In this document: positions 11,094 to 21,792 of the stretch, one piece after another
How positions within the stretch are numbered: the first letter of the stretch is position 1
Layout: each line of letters opens with the position of its first letter
Assembly: GCA_900642245.1 (NCBI GenBank)
Contig: CAAAJI010000253.1
Coordinates: 24,129-61,094, forward strand
From: Fragilaria radians
Taxonomy: Eukaryota; Bacillariophyta; Fragilariophyceae; Fragilariales; Fragilariaceae
DNA: 36,966 nt
Direction: 5' to 3'
Program-made: the position numbers and the translations under genes
Notes under the pieces: model-generated
What the model saw: the letters and a program-made list of their open reading frames with translations, nothing else
Database searches by the model: none
Told to the model about the DNA's origin: nothing

Positions 11094-12836
11094 ATGATTT
11101 TAAGCCATAGAATCAAAATGGAACTTTTGTGTCATCAATACAGAGAGTTGAAGGAATTGTTGAGAGGCGTCAAGGATGTTAAAATTCAATTAAGTTGTGG
11201 TATAGACCAAAGTGTGATGGATGTCGAAATTCCAAAGTACACACAAATCAAATGTTATACATCTGGTAAAGGAGCCTCCTTCATTTTCAATGCTTTGAAG
11301 GTAAACTCTGTCGTAATATCACTAGATCTTAGCTACGTAGATGGAATGCAACATGAGGAAGCATCAGAAATTGCAGAATATTTAAAAGTGAATTCAGCAC
11401 TTGTATCACTAAGGCTTTCAAATATTTTGTTGCGATGCAAAACAGGAACCATAATTGCCAAGGCATTGAAGGTGAATCATTTGCTGACATCTTTAGATCT
11501 CAGCCTTAATGTTCTTGGAGACGAGGGAGCATCAGCAATTGCCGAAGCCCTAGAAGTTAATCATTCCTTGAAATTACTAAACCTTAAAGGTAATAATGTT
11601 GGGGGTCAGGGAGCAGCAGCAATTGCTTCAGCACTGAAGGTGAATTCATCCTTGACGTCGCTCAATCTTAGTTTTAATTGGCTTGGAAATGAGGGACTTT
11701 TGAAAATATCCGAGGCTTGGAAATTAAATTCAACTTTGACATCGCTTGACCTTGGGGGGAACATCCTTCAACCACATTTGGCATCAGTACTTGCTAACGC
11801 TTTGAAACAAAATGCATCTTTGAAGTCACTAAATCTTAGACATTCTGCATGGGCAAAAGCACCAGAAATCGCCATACTAATGAAATCAAATCATTCCTTT
11901 AAGTCATTAGACCTTAGCGTGGCTTACCTTGGTAGAGAGGGAGCAACAGTAATTGCTGAATGTCTGAAAGTAAATTCATGTTTAGAATCACTGAATATTG
12001 GTGGTAATTCTTTTGGAGACGAGGGAGTATCGGCAATTGCAGAAGCTTTGAAATCAAATTCATCTTTGAAATATCTAAACCTTGAGAATAATCTCATGAA
12101 AGAAGAGGGAGCATCTGCAATTGCCGAAGCGTTGAAGTTTAATTTGTCGTTAATACTTTTAGACCTTGGAAACAATTCCCTTGGAAACGAGGGAGCATCA
12201 AAAACCGCCGAGATGTTGAAAGTGAATGAATCCCTGATGTCACTTAGTCTTGCGGCTAATTCTCTTGAAATTGAGGGAACATCAGCAATTGTCAATGCGT
12301 TACATATGAATACATCATTGATATCACTAGATCTTCGGCGTAGTTCCTTTGGAAAAAAGGGAGCATCGGTCATCGCAAAAGCAATAAAATATAATTCAAG
12401 CTTGACAGCACTCAACCTTGCGGATAATTCCTTTGGGAATGAAGGAGTATCGGAAATTGTTGTAGCCTTGAAAACAAATTCGTCTTTGATGTCACTAGAT
12501 CTTCGTCACAATGGCATAACTGGTGCGGGAGCATCTGCAATTGCAGAAGCGTTGAAAGTCAATACATCATTGACATTTTTAAATCTTAGCTCTAATGATA
12601 TTGAACTAACGGGAGCAATCACTATTTCCAGAGCATTAAGATTCAATCCATCTCTCTCACAATTGATTATCGAGGAAACAACCCTCAGAGCTCATTTTGA
12701 GGAACTTCCAGATCTTGCTGTCAATACGGAATGCTATCAGAAAATCTTGTTGGTAGTACTGATTGGCAAGGAAGGTGGACAGGTTCTAGCCAACAAGTAT
12801 CGTATGAATTTCCCTGTTACTTATGTGGGAACATAA
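11094..12836 (+). CDS. ribonuclease-inhibitor-type LRR repeat protein
   Basis: Single-exon gene of 580 residues ending in TAA; a second in-frame ATG at 11118 (residue 9) could also be the start. After a leader of about 60 residues come about 16 tandem 28-residue repeats of the form SLTSLNLSxNxLGNEGASAIAEALKVNS, an alternating beta-strand/alpha-helix solenoid of the RNI/NLRC3 LRR type (LRR_6-like). The DNA therefore has an 84-nt periodicity. I see no signal peptide, membrane span, NACHT, F-box or other effector domain, so it is probably a cytosolic or nuclear protein-binding scaffold. The last 50 residues (from about 530) leave the repeat pattern and form a cap. It is unrelated in LRR class to the plant-type LRRs of genes A, C, D and E. 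The ligand is unknown. The long antisense frame at 11924-12415 is a by-product of the repeat. Confidence 0.83.
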   Translation: MILSHRIKMELLCHQYRELKELLRGVKDVKIQLSCGIDQSVMDVEIPKYTQIKCYTSGKGASFIFNALKVNSVVISLDLSYVDGMQHEEASEIAEYLKVNSALVSLRLSNILLRCKTGTIIAKALKVNHLLTSLDLSLNVLGDEGASAIAEALEVNHSLKLLNLKGNNVGGQGAAAIASALKVNSSLTSLNLSFNWLGNEGLLKISEAWKLNSTLTSLDLGGNILQPHLASVLANALKQNASLKSLNLRHSAWAKAPEIAILMKSNHSFKSLDLSVAYLGREGATVIAECLKVNSCLESLNIGGNSFGDEGVSAIAEALKSNSSLKYLNLENNLMKEEGASAIAEALKFNLSLILLDLGNNSLGNEGASKTAEMLKVNESLMSLSLAANSLEIEGTSAIVNALHMNTSLISLDLRRSSFGKKGASVIAKAIKYNSSLTALNLADNSFGNEGVSEIVVALKTNSSLMSLDLRHNGITGAGASAIAEALKVNTSLTFLNLSSNDIELTGAITISRALRFNPSLSQLIIEETTLRAHFEELPDLAVNTECYQKILLVVLIGKEGGQVLANKYRMNFPVTYVGT

Positions 12837-12998
12837 TATTGACTTCACGCTATACCTATGTAGAGTGAATACCTTTTTAACTTTATTTTTCACCACCTTT
12901 TCAATATTTCTTATTACATCTTATTTGCCTACGTTGACGCTTTGACATCACCTCGGTCCATTCATCCTTAACGTCTTTTGTGCTGTCTGTAAACATGA

Positions 12999-13350
12999 TC
13001 ACTGCTCAAAACACTCCTGTGATTCTGCGCAGTTTTTGACAGTAGAATCAATGTTCATGATGGAATCTCTAAAGACAGTGAACTGCTGTCCTTGCAATGG
13101 CTTAGCGAAGAAATCAGCAATCATAGCCGGAGTTGGACAATACGATATATTCAAAGCACCTTGGTTCACCTTGTCCATCACAAAAAGTGTTGAATATTAA
13201 TGTGGCATATCCGTTTGATACTAGAGGCACAAATATTTTTCTGCAATAAAATTTTACTTTTATTGTCCTGGTATACAAATGTCTTATGTGCACCGTACCC
13301 CTGTTCCTCCAAGACCTAGTCCACTAAACTCCTGACATCATTAATGTGAT
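12999..13350 (-). mobile_element. Ty1/copia retrotransposon fragment (RNase H end)
   Basis: The minus strand reads through the end of a copia-type polyprotein: FVYQDNKSKILLQKN, then SIKRICHINIQHF, a one-base frameshift in a T run near 13183, then NISYCPTPAMIADFFAKPLQ and FRDSIMN. These correspond to the copia RNase H signature (YQDN-x-SA-x-LL, K-x-TRHI-x-IRYF, CPT-x-x-M-x-ADF-x-TKPLQG). An additional stop lies upstream. No LTR or integrase was recognised nearby, so this is a truncated, dead copy. Confidence 0.72.
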
Positions 13351-14038
13351 GCGAGTGAATACTATTATGTATGATTGAGCGATGGAGAATGATCAAAACG
13401 ACAGCAAGGTTGTTGACAAAGTTGATCTGCAATACAAATTGTCAAAGGAGTATAGCTCACTTTTTTTAAAACCACTTATCTCTTAACAGATAGTTTAAGG
13501 TGTAAGTTAGTTTTACAACTCAGTTGATTCTATCAGGTGTGACAGGGAGTGATCATGAACTCCAAATTGATGAAGAGAAAGACAATTGTGTCAAAGCTTG
13601 TTGCAGTGCATGAAGATATTGTTGTCATTAGATTGTTTAAATTGGTGATATCTCCTTTGTCATCTATCTCCGTATATGTTGCGTTGAGTTAGACTCCTTC
13701 TGACGTTTTTCTCCTTTGGAGAAGGAAGGATGGGATAGATGTCCTTCTGATTCATATTATCTTTTATAGGGACACATGATCGGGGAATGTTGTATCAACA
13801 ATGGTCCGCATTGACAGCGACTTTATGAAATTAAGCATTGCAAAGATAGAGGATACAAAGCTTGCTTACAAATCAAAGTTTAGTGAATAGTTTTCTTTTC
13901 AACCATGAACAATAAAAGTCACAATATTTCCGAGATTGACTAAACCTTAATTACAGATCCAGTGGATTGAAGGTAAGGATTATTCCCCCTTCCCCTAATT
14001 TTTGAATGGTAACTAGATGCTTCTGGATCCTACCACGT
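13351..14038. other. intergenic between copia fragment and hAT element
   Basis: I see no gene. Parts may be further decayed copia sequence, but no motif is readable. Confidence 0.35.
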
Positions 14039-14046
14039 AACTGAGT
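14039..14046. repeat. hAT target site duplication, left copy
   Basis: AACTGAGT, identical to 16537-16544. The length of 8 bp is diagnostic of hAT insertion. Confidence 0.9.
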
Positions 14047-14062
14047 TAGACATGTTATCGGA
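14047..14062. repeat. hAT terminal inverted repeat, left
   Basis: TAGACATGTTATCGGA pairs with the reverse complement of 16521-16536 (TAGAGGTGTTAACGGA) at 13 of 16 positions. Confidence 0.85.
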
Positions 14063-14156
14063 CACAATGAAGCCTAAAGGAACGGACACGGACACCCGAC
14101 TTCATTAACGGAACTTTTAAAAGACAATAAAGGACAACTAAATTCTTTACAAGAAT

Positions 14157-16469
14157 TTACTTATTCTTTGCAAATTTAGTTTGGATATCATCTCGTGTAA
14201 TGTTTAGACAAGGTACATTCTGACGAATCATCACTTGATCTTGTGGAATGTTTCCTTTTAGTCAAGAACGCTTTGCTGTCAGTGCCAATCCACAATCTGA
14301 AAAGCCTCTCTCCGATGGAGTTGACGTAGCTGGCACACGTGGGCTCACATGTATGGAATGGTCCAAATAGTTTTCCACTTCACGAATCGCGGACTTTCTT
14401 TGTAGCAATTCATTTACTTCCGATTCCTCTCCTTGTTGCGTCGTATTTTTAACGGGGGAATCAAAAATATCAAAACCCTTCAAATGCAAATCTGGTGCAT
14501 TTTCTTCATCAACAATGAAAATTGGGTGTTTGGTCTCTTTTTCGCTTTGAAACCCTTGCAGCACTTCTTCTAAAAGGTGTTCTTTCGCTTCTTTCTTTTC
14601 AAATGGCGAAAGATGCTTTAATGATCATCATCTGGGATCCAATATGGTGGTCCATAATATAGCAATCTTCATGTTCGAAAAGCATTGCTTGAATTCTTGT
14701 AGCAATCCTTTGCGGATTGTTTCCAAGGTGGATATTACTGACGGCATAAAGGGCTCTGTCCCATAGTTGCTGAAAAATGTTTTCACATGTTGAGGTTGAC
14801 AACTATCCTTCAAAAACAACTCATCGTTACTCAAGTGCATTTTAATTGAGCGAAGTATGGGCATGGAGTATACAAATGTGGGATACTTTTCCCCACTCAA
14901 AGCTTTGGTAGCGGCAGCAAATTTACCCACAATGATGCAAATACCTTCAATAAGTGCCCAATCCTCCTCGCAAAATGTTGGTAATCTTTTATGATTAAAT
15001 TTGCGTTTGCCTTCAGGTGACTTCAAATACTGATGGAAAATGCACAAGGATGTCTTCAGTCTCACCAATTTCTGTAGCATTTTCAGCGTTGAATTCCATC
15101 GAGTACGCACATCCAACTCTAAATTACTTATTGTTTTATTTCCGTTTGCTTTCTGAATGGAATCTAGCTTTTCCTTGGCAATTGTCGACTTGCGTACGTA
15201 CTTCGCAACGTGGTGGAAGTTACCAACAACTTTCCCTACATGTCTGACTTCAAATCTATAGATTTCATCGCTAAATGCATTTAATGTATCCAGAAGTTCA
15301 TCTTCATCATAGTCCACAGAATCATCATTCCAAGAAACATCATCGTTGTCATCACCATCTTCCCTGAAGTATTCAGGTCCATTATCATTGTCCTTGGTAT
15401 CATCATTTGAAGCCAAACGTTTCTCCACAAAAAGGGGTCCAAGAATGAGATGAAAGGTGTGTCCAATACACCCAAAATGTTTAACATTCCAATCATTACA
15501 GGCTTTGATGGCATTGGACGCATTGTCTCTTAGCATCAATACTAAGTCATCCTTCTGAATACCCCAATCATTAAAGCTATCCTGCATCATATGGCGTATG
15601 AAATCACCAGTATGTCTTCCCCTAAGAGGATCAACTGCCAACGTCAAATTTATCACTTCAAAATCCTCTGTTAGAGCATGAAGAGTAAGTGCCATAAAGC
15701 TCTCCATTGTTTTAGATGACCATATATCTGTGGTGGCACTGAAGTACTTGACGTCAGTTTGAAGCTTTTTTTTCATTTTCTCTTGTACAAGTTCACCATA
15801 TGAAACAAGTTGGTTTCGCAATATTATTCTTCCAGGAACAGAAAATTGTTTGTGAAGATTGCATAAAAACTGGACAAACTTGCAAAATCCTTTATCTTCG
15901 ACAACCGTAAATGGGCGTAAGGATTCCGCTCCCCATTTAACCAACAGCGTTTCGCCCTTTGTCTGGTCAGCTTTTGACGGAGGAGGCAAATCTGTTTTCA
16001 ACTTTTTGCTGTAAAAATGGTCAAGGGTTTTTACTTCCATAGTGAAGGCTCTGTTGCGCTTTTTGGATTCAGTAAGGATATTATTATGATATTTATTCAT
16101 ATGTCATTGGACAGCTTTTGGGTTTTGCGTACACCATGAAAGTTTTATTTTGCACTTTTTACAATACGCAGAAATAGCATCAGAGGTTTTCCATACCTTG
16201 GAATCATCAACATATGGAGCAACAAGAGATACCACCTCCCAATATTCCTTCACCCGGACCTTATCAGGCTTAAAGAGAAGGGGGTTTTTCCAGTCAATAT
16301 TGCATTGGGTTGTATTATCATTTTCAACATCAATAATGGGCGTATCACTTTCTAGGGTTGTAGAATATACTTCACTAACTTCATTACACGCATTATTTAC
16401 ATTTGCGGTGCTCATTTCGCCAAATGTCCGATAAAGTCTTTTACCTGTTCGGACATCGGTGGTGTCCAT
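14157..16469 (-). pseudogene. hAT transposase, BED zinc finger, four in-frame TGA stops
   Basis: One continuous 771-codon frame from ATG (16469) to TAA (14157-14159). It is interrupted only by TGA at codons 122 (16104-16106), 614 and 615 (14625-14630) and 736 (14262-14264), with no frameshifts. An N-terminal BED finger is visible (C103, C106, H123, H128), split by the first stop. The catalytic-core motifs TTDIWSS (246-252) and DNASN (315-319) follow, then GCIGHTFHL, an acidic insertion region, DPR just before the stop pair, and the C-terminal hAT dimerisation signature PATSTPSERGFS. The usual DPL-x-WW block between YL and PATS is missing, indicating a small in-frame deletion. The gene is therefore dead for making transposase, though its frame is otherwise preserved. 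Confidence 0.9.
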
Positions 16470-16520
16470 CTTTTACTGTCTGTTGTCCGTTGTCCGTCCG
16501 TTGACAACGGACATAGGACA

Positions 16521-16536
16521 TCCGTTAACACCTCTA
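16521..16536. repeat. hAT terminal inverted repeat, right
   Basis: The reverse complement reads TAGAGGTGTTAACGGA and matches the left end. It is followed directly by the target duplication. Confidence 0.88.
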
Positions 16537-16544
16537 AACTGAGT
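16537..16544. repeat. hAT target site duplication, right copy
   Basis: AACTGAGT, a perfect match to 14039-14046. Confidence 0.9.
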
Positions 16545-16711
16545 GTATTGTGATAAGCTCCTACCTGAGGTTACTCGTTGCATGCCACTACAGGAATCAC
16601 GGAACTACTGAACAGTTGCAGTTTTCCTTTTTCTTTCCAAAAATGGCTTTGAAATATACATTCCATGTTTTATTTTTTAGATACTTGTAGAAAACGCTAG
16701 ATATTTGTTAG

Positions 16712-17400
16712 GGTGATTCCGATTGTTCTCTAGTAATACTTGGAACCAATTCAAGTGAAGATACACAAGTGGGGATAGTTTCATTTGGTTGTGAATGTGG
16801 TCTCGCCAACTATCCAGGTAAGTACACTCGAGAGACTATTTGTCAAACCAGTAACAACAAGCCGTCATTTTGTTTCAATATAACGCTTTCGCCGATCATG
16901 CAACCGACGAAACGGCCGACAAAGAATCCAACCAAGACTCCGAAAAAAAATCCAACAAGGAACCCTACCAAAAATCTAACTAGAAAACCAACTCGCCTTT
17001 CAGTGACATCGGCACCCGTGGTCACTCCAACGAGTAGTCCCACAGTTGCTCCAATACTGGCTCCTCCCGACTCCCCAACAGTCACTCCTACAGATGCTCT
17101 TTCGAGCCTTCCTACAATCATTCCCACAATAGCTCCTACCGATGTCCCATGAAATGAACTCCTTCAAATGTCCCCATGGAAATCCCCACCGATATTCCGA
17201 CTGAATCTACGCCTACTAATGTTCCTATAGAGGTCCCTACTAATCCTCCAACAGAAAGTATTCCTTCAAGCTCTCCTATTGAGGTTCCTACAGACATCCC
17301 AACAGAAACTATGCCCACAGGCTCCCTTATGGATGTCCCTACTGAAGTTACAACAGATGCTCCTACAATCCTGCAAAGAAGAGTTGCCTACCTTGACTGA
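16712..17400 (+). pseudogene. trypsin-like serine protease C-terminal fragment with PT-rich tail
   Basis: From a possible splice acceptor (TTGTTAG, AG at 16710-16711) the frame reads GDSDCSLVILG, then QVGIVSFGCECGLANYPGKYTR. This is the C-terminal part of an S1A (trypsin) domain: GDS holds the nucleophile Ser, but the usual GGP after it is DCS; IVSFG, CG and YPG-x-YTR are standard. A Pro/Thr-rich tail follows with PTK-x-PTK and PT-x-x-PT repeats, the kind of spacer common on secreted and wall-associated algal proteins. The frame stops at 17150-17152 and the PT repeat continues in another frame (17176-17400), so there is a frameshift plus a stop. The His and Asp exons are not visible upstream. 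Probably a dead fragment; an unrecognised multi-exon gene is less likely. Confidence 0.6.
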
Positions 17401-17800
17401 ATGATTAAGAAGCGAATCTCTATCACACTAGGTTGTAACACTTTAAAATAGTATATTAAACTAAGCAATATTTGGAAACAGCTTTTTTGATGACGTTGCA
17501 TAGGATAATGAATAGTAGACTTGGCTAATTGAGAGATTTGCCTTAGAGCATGCTGTAAAATGTCATGCGGTCTAACTGCAAAATAAGTTGACATCCTTTC
17601 ATAATCAACTTTACTAGGTAGCGCCTTGCTAAGATGAGGATCCATGCATGTATAAGATTTTGTATTTTCCTCAGTCTTCTGAATGTTATCTGCATGACAT
17701 GTTAGATGGGCAGGTGCCCCTTTTTGATTGTTTACTCTTGAGTCATATGGGTCATAAACAAAAGTTTTGGACTATTCATTTATTGTCCTTATCCCTTTTT
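17401..17800. other. interval between protease fragment and gag remnant
   Basis: No supported gene. It may be the 3' continuation of the minus-strand retroelement, but no motif is readable. Confidence 0.35.
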
Positions 17801-20288
17801 TATCTAGAAGACATTTAGGATTTCAACTGACATTGTAACTTTTAGTGTCAATGACCTGCTGATAAAACTTGTCTACAGCTTGATCAGAAAATAATGACAG
17901 ATTCCATGGCGCATCACCTTAAATTAGGTAATGTTGCTTTAAGGATGTGACCTCCTCTGTAGTAGGCAACCGGTGTCTAAAATGTACCATATATCCAGTG
18001 AGGTCTAAAGGAATTGTGAGGACATCATTTTCATCATTACCCTTTACTATCATTTGTTGATTTCCTCCATGTCCATGACAGATAGAATCACTTAGCATTC
18101 CAAATTCTCTCAATTGAAACTCTGATAGTAGAAAATGATTAGAAATTTCATTGTGGATGCTCAACTTTTCTTAAACTCATCATCCATCCATGTCTTTTGT
18201 CCTAAAGTGATAAGTTCTGTGAAGGGATCTTCATAGTCTTGTGTCCACTTAATCAATCCTCCTTCATAATGCCGATGAAAACAGTTGTGATGACATTCTC
18301 TAACGTTTTGATTCTGACATATTTGTTACTATCTATCTCAAATTGATTAATCAACTGATACCATACCCGGATGCCATCTTGTTTGTTCCCATTTTCCATC
18401 AAGATTCTGCGACCTATACCACCTTGACATGCATTGAGTACTGCGCCACATAATGCACGCGCATCCTTTTTAACTTGAGAAGCAGATGTGATATCATCCA
18501 AGAAACAACATAGCAGTCTGCTCCTGTTTCTAAGTATGCAGTTTGAAAATCTGTGTCAAATAGGTAACCAGCACCAATTTGTCCATAGAGACCTTCAACA
18601 CTGTTCCTGAACACTTCAAACGGTCAATACTTCCATCCCAAATGACTCTTGGAGGTAGGATTTGACGTCTTTTGCCTTTTGTAGCTGGTATTGCTCGTGA
18701 TATTTGCCTGATCATGTTCATGTAGGCACAACGATGATCTGGCATTTGATGTCCTTTTAACAGCGACCCAATCACTCAACCAACCCATTTTTATTAGGAC
18801 GTTGGGGAAAACTTCCACGGCTGAAACGGCGCATAAACGTTCATTATTCTCAGTAATGTCTCCAAACGCTTCCCCGTAGTTTCCTGAGTTCGGGGATACT
18901 TTTCTTTTTGAAATTGAGTGAATATTTGCCAACATTTATTGATCTGCATTAAAGCGGTTTTTTCTTTGAGTTTTTAGACTGGAAATCTTGCTTTTTACTT
19001 TGGACTCAGTAGGATATGAAGCAGCAGAGGCTTCTGTAGCAGGATGAAGTTGCTGGAATTGCTTCCAGGCAGCTGCTGGAGCAATATCAGGGCATTTCTT
19101 GATTATTTCTATAACAGAGGACAAGTATGGTTGGGAAATCCCTCTATTTGCGACTAAAACGGTATCCTGCCCTCGCTTCTGCTTTGCCATAAGCGTCGAA
19201 ATACATTGCCTGATTTCAGATTCTGATGGCAAATTCAAATGTTTGCGACAAAAATTGACTAAAACTTTTCCACAAAAAATGGGTTAGTTTAGTGGTAGGT
19301 TCACTGTTAAATCAAGAAAATACTGGTTGTCTTTAAAACCTTTTTTAGCATTACTCCTGTATCCTCCAAATCAGATTTTGGCATAAATGCATGATTTAGA
19401 TTCTTGGGGTAGAAATCATTTTTCTTAGATCTTTCAGCTACCTTAGATTCTGTTGTGACTTCTGACAGTATACTTGGAGAAGATATCTTACTGACAAATG
19501 ATGCATCCTTGTTGGATCTGGTGCTAATTGTGAGTCCAACCAAAGATTCTTGAGCCATAGAATCTCCTAAATAGTTCAAGAAATTTTTACGTAGCTGCCA
19601 ACGACATGTCATACAAAGACGTTTTAGAATTAAAATGTTATCCTCATTTAGGAAACTAGTTTCCTACTCAAATGTCACTGGTATAAGCTTCTCTAGTACA
19701 TCAGCTTGATTAATTAAGCCAGATTGTTTTGAACGAGCATCTTAAAACACTTTCCCAAACATAATTTCTTGATGATGGAGTCCTGGAATACTGAATTACG
19801 TAGATCTTGGCGCGAAAACAAGTTCCCCACCTCATGCAGCTGAATCATGTTTGGAATGTTGCATAAGTTCATTGAAATAATCAATGACTTAGAATTATCA
19901 TCTAATCCCATCATCCTAAATAAGTTTTCAATTCCTAAAGAGAAATCTGGAGATCTCCAAACGACTTCTTGTCTAACTCTTTACTTTTTCTGTTGTCACT
20001 ATCTTCGTGACTCTGTACTAATGTAGAAGTGTCCCTGTTGGGGTTGTTAAGACTTTGTAACTTCGGTTTTTCAGTGGATCAGAATGACTTACCTATTTTA
20101 GACGATGATAACTTGACAGGTTTAGGCAATTTGGAGCCTTTAGAAGAAATAGATCTCCTAGTCTGAGGGTTTCCAGGGCTTCTAGGGTGACCATCTTGCT
20201 GCTTGTTGTTGATCCCTACTGACCGCCTTAATTTCTGATCATCACCCATTTATCCATGAGGGGCTTGCTTTTTAGTTGGTGAACTCAT
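17801..20288 (-). mobile_element. LTR-retrotransposon gag region, decayed
   Basis: On the minus strand, pieces of one gag-like polyprotein follow in order in shifting frames. They are an N-terminal start MSSPTKK at 20288, an MMGLDDNSKSL segment (19914-19714), a basic segment with two related SES-x-(I/V) repeats (19238-18936), then the core: VIWDGSIDR, FRNSVEGLYGQIGAGYLFDT, ACQGGIGRRILMENG, IRVWYQLINQFE, then LIKWTQDYED and FTELITLGQKTW. The tail includes HRLPTTEE and DKFYQQVIDT. Multiple stops and frameshifts make it non-functional. The lower part (17801-18238) is duplicated in the same orientation at 23029-23439. Gag families diverge fast, so the assignment rests on the overall style and on linkage to Ty3/gypsy pol in the second copy. 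Confidence 0.65.
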
Positions 20289-20929
20289 GATTGCAACATA
20301 TGTAATGGCTATTAAAATAAGAAGGACTTGAAACTGAGTAGATTTAGGTGCCTTGAATGCAATTAGACCGTTAGGTGACTACCCCTATCCCTTTTCCCTA
20401 AGATATTGTCTATATCTTGAACTTCAAAAACTGTTGAACTTGGTAATAACCTCAATTACAACCATTGAACTTTAGAAAAACTTCAATAGTTAGTCTAGAA
20501 CTTGAAACTTGAAATTTGGTAGAAGACAGACTATAAACGCTGGATAGTGCGCAAGTGGAGGCTTAGGCCCGAGCAATAACTTAGACCAAGCGCAATGTCG
20601 GACAAAACCACTTAAATTCGGGTGAGCTGACACCAGATCTAAAATGCGTAAAGCAGCTTACATTGGAATCCACAGAGATCTTTGCTGGTAGGTCAAAAGA
20701 ACTAAAACTTCACTCTCTTCAGTACAATCTATTGAGTTTGACCGCAAAAACTCTTTCTATGGCAATAAAGGATTTGTATCTGTCTCAGGTTTCAAAGGAA
20801 CCGTTCGTTATTCCACCAGCGCTCACCAGGCCTGGGTCTCGAGGTTTCACGAGGGATTTGAGGTTTACTCCTTCACTCTGTAACTACTCACATATCTCTT
20901 AAACGTGGGATTTATACAGTTTTCCTCTG
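20289..20929. other. interval between gag start and inverted pol fragment
   Basis: This may contain the 5' leader or LTR of the minus-strand element; I could not define LTR ends or a primer-binding site. A 79-codon plus-strand frame (20663-20902) has no recognisable motif. Confidence 0.3.
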
Positions 20930-21480
20930 CAGCAATATGCGGACTGCAAAGAATAAAGGTAACATAATAGTGAGGTTTGAACCCACTAACTACTTAAGGT
21001 AATGAAATATGTTAACTTAAACACTTGGGTTAGACAATAAGGTCCAACATCAATTATTCAACGCATTAACTAAGCCCATAGGTTAGTTAATTAAACTAAG
21101 TGTGTGGTTAAAACGGCCTATCGAAAATTGGGCTTATATACATGTGCCCAAAGAGATTCTCCCATCAAGATTCACTGGAATTTCAGTGGTCAAGATTGAA
21201 TCCGTTAACTTCTACAACTAAAAAGTAAATATGTCATTTAATTACAATTCTATCACCTATACCACATTAAGATACTTTTCTACATGCCTAATTAGTGGCA
21301 TAGTACATTAAAAGTGGTCTTGGAGCTAAAAGATAAGAATGAAAAACCTTATCATTCAAGACCATATCCAGTTCCTAACTCTTAAGAACAATAAATTAAA
21401 GATGAATTTCAATGACTTTTTGACTTTGGAGTTTTAAGAAAGTTTAACAGATCTGAATGGGCACGCCCCATGTTTGCTAT
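20930..21480 (+). mobile_element. Ty3/gypsy pol fragment (protease-RT junction), plus strand
   Basis: Decayed reading frames include LQRIKG, KPYHSRPYPVP, DFGVLRK and NRSEWARPMF, the block leading into gypsy reverse transcriptase. Several stops are present. The segment is an inverted copy of 24215-24790. It ends where the reverse transcriptase core should begin. Confidence 0.7.
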
Positions 21481-21792
21481 AACTATGAAGCACTGATGCT
21501 TTTATAAATGGTGGTCTGCTTAAATGTGATACAATTGTGGGGATGAATCTTGGAGGAGACGTGTATGTCAGTGAGAATGGAACAATGGCTATCTTAAGTG
21601 CAGTCCATAGTTAAGTGGTTTTAAGGCAAACATTCAATTGATTTTGATAAAAAAGGAACCCGGTCATGTTGGCCGATATAAAGATTGCAGATTGGCTCAG
21701 ACATTGGGAGCTGAAAAGGAAAACTCACAAGAAGACAGCATGCACCTGTCGTGCTTTTTAGCTCCAGAGCTAGTTCAAGCTCATCATTTTCT
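21481..21792. other. interval between gypsy fragment and Harbinger remnant
   Basis: No gene or motif recognised. Confidence 0.3.

Larger units (their letters stand above)
14047..16536 (-). mobile_element. hAT-superfamily DNA transposon, complete ends, inactive transposase
   Basis: A 2490-bp element bounded by imperfect 16-bp inverted repeats and a perfect 8-bp target duplication (AACTGAGT). The termini follow the family pattern TAGRGGTGTNAACGG. Just inside each end are clustered ACGGACA/TGTCCGT motifs (left about 14058-14110, right about 16448-16525), typical of subterminal transposase-binding repeats. It encodes one transposase frame on the minus strand. The perfect target duplication suggests insertion is not ancient. 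Confidence 0.92.

Noticed and set aside
11924..12415. 163-residue antisense frame inside the RNI-type LRR gene
   Set aside because: It is generated by the 84-nt repeat on the opposite strand and has no independent motif.
14157..16469. TGA as a sense codon in the hAT transposase
   Set aside because: Neighbouring genes A, C, D and E use TGA as their genuine terminator at conserved C-terminal ends.
16843..17318. Val/Gly-rich minus-strand frames
   Set aside because: They are the reverse complement of the PT-rich tail, a low-complexity artefact.
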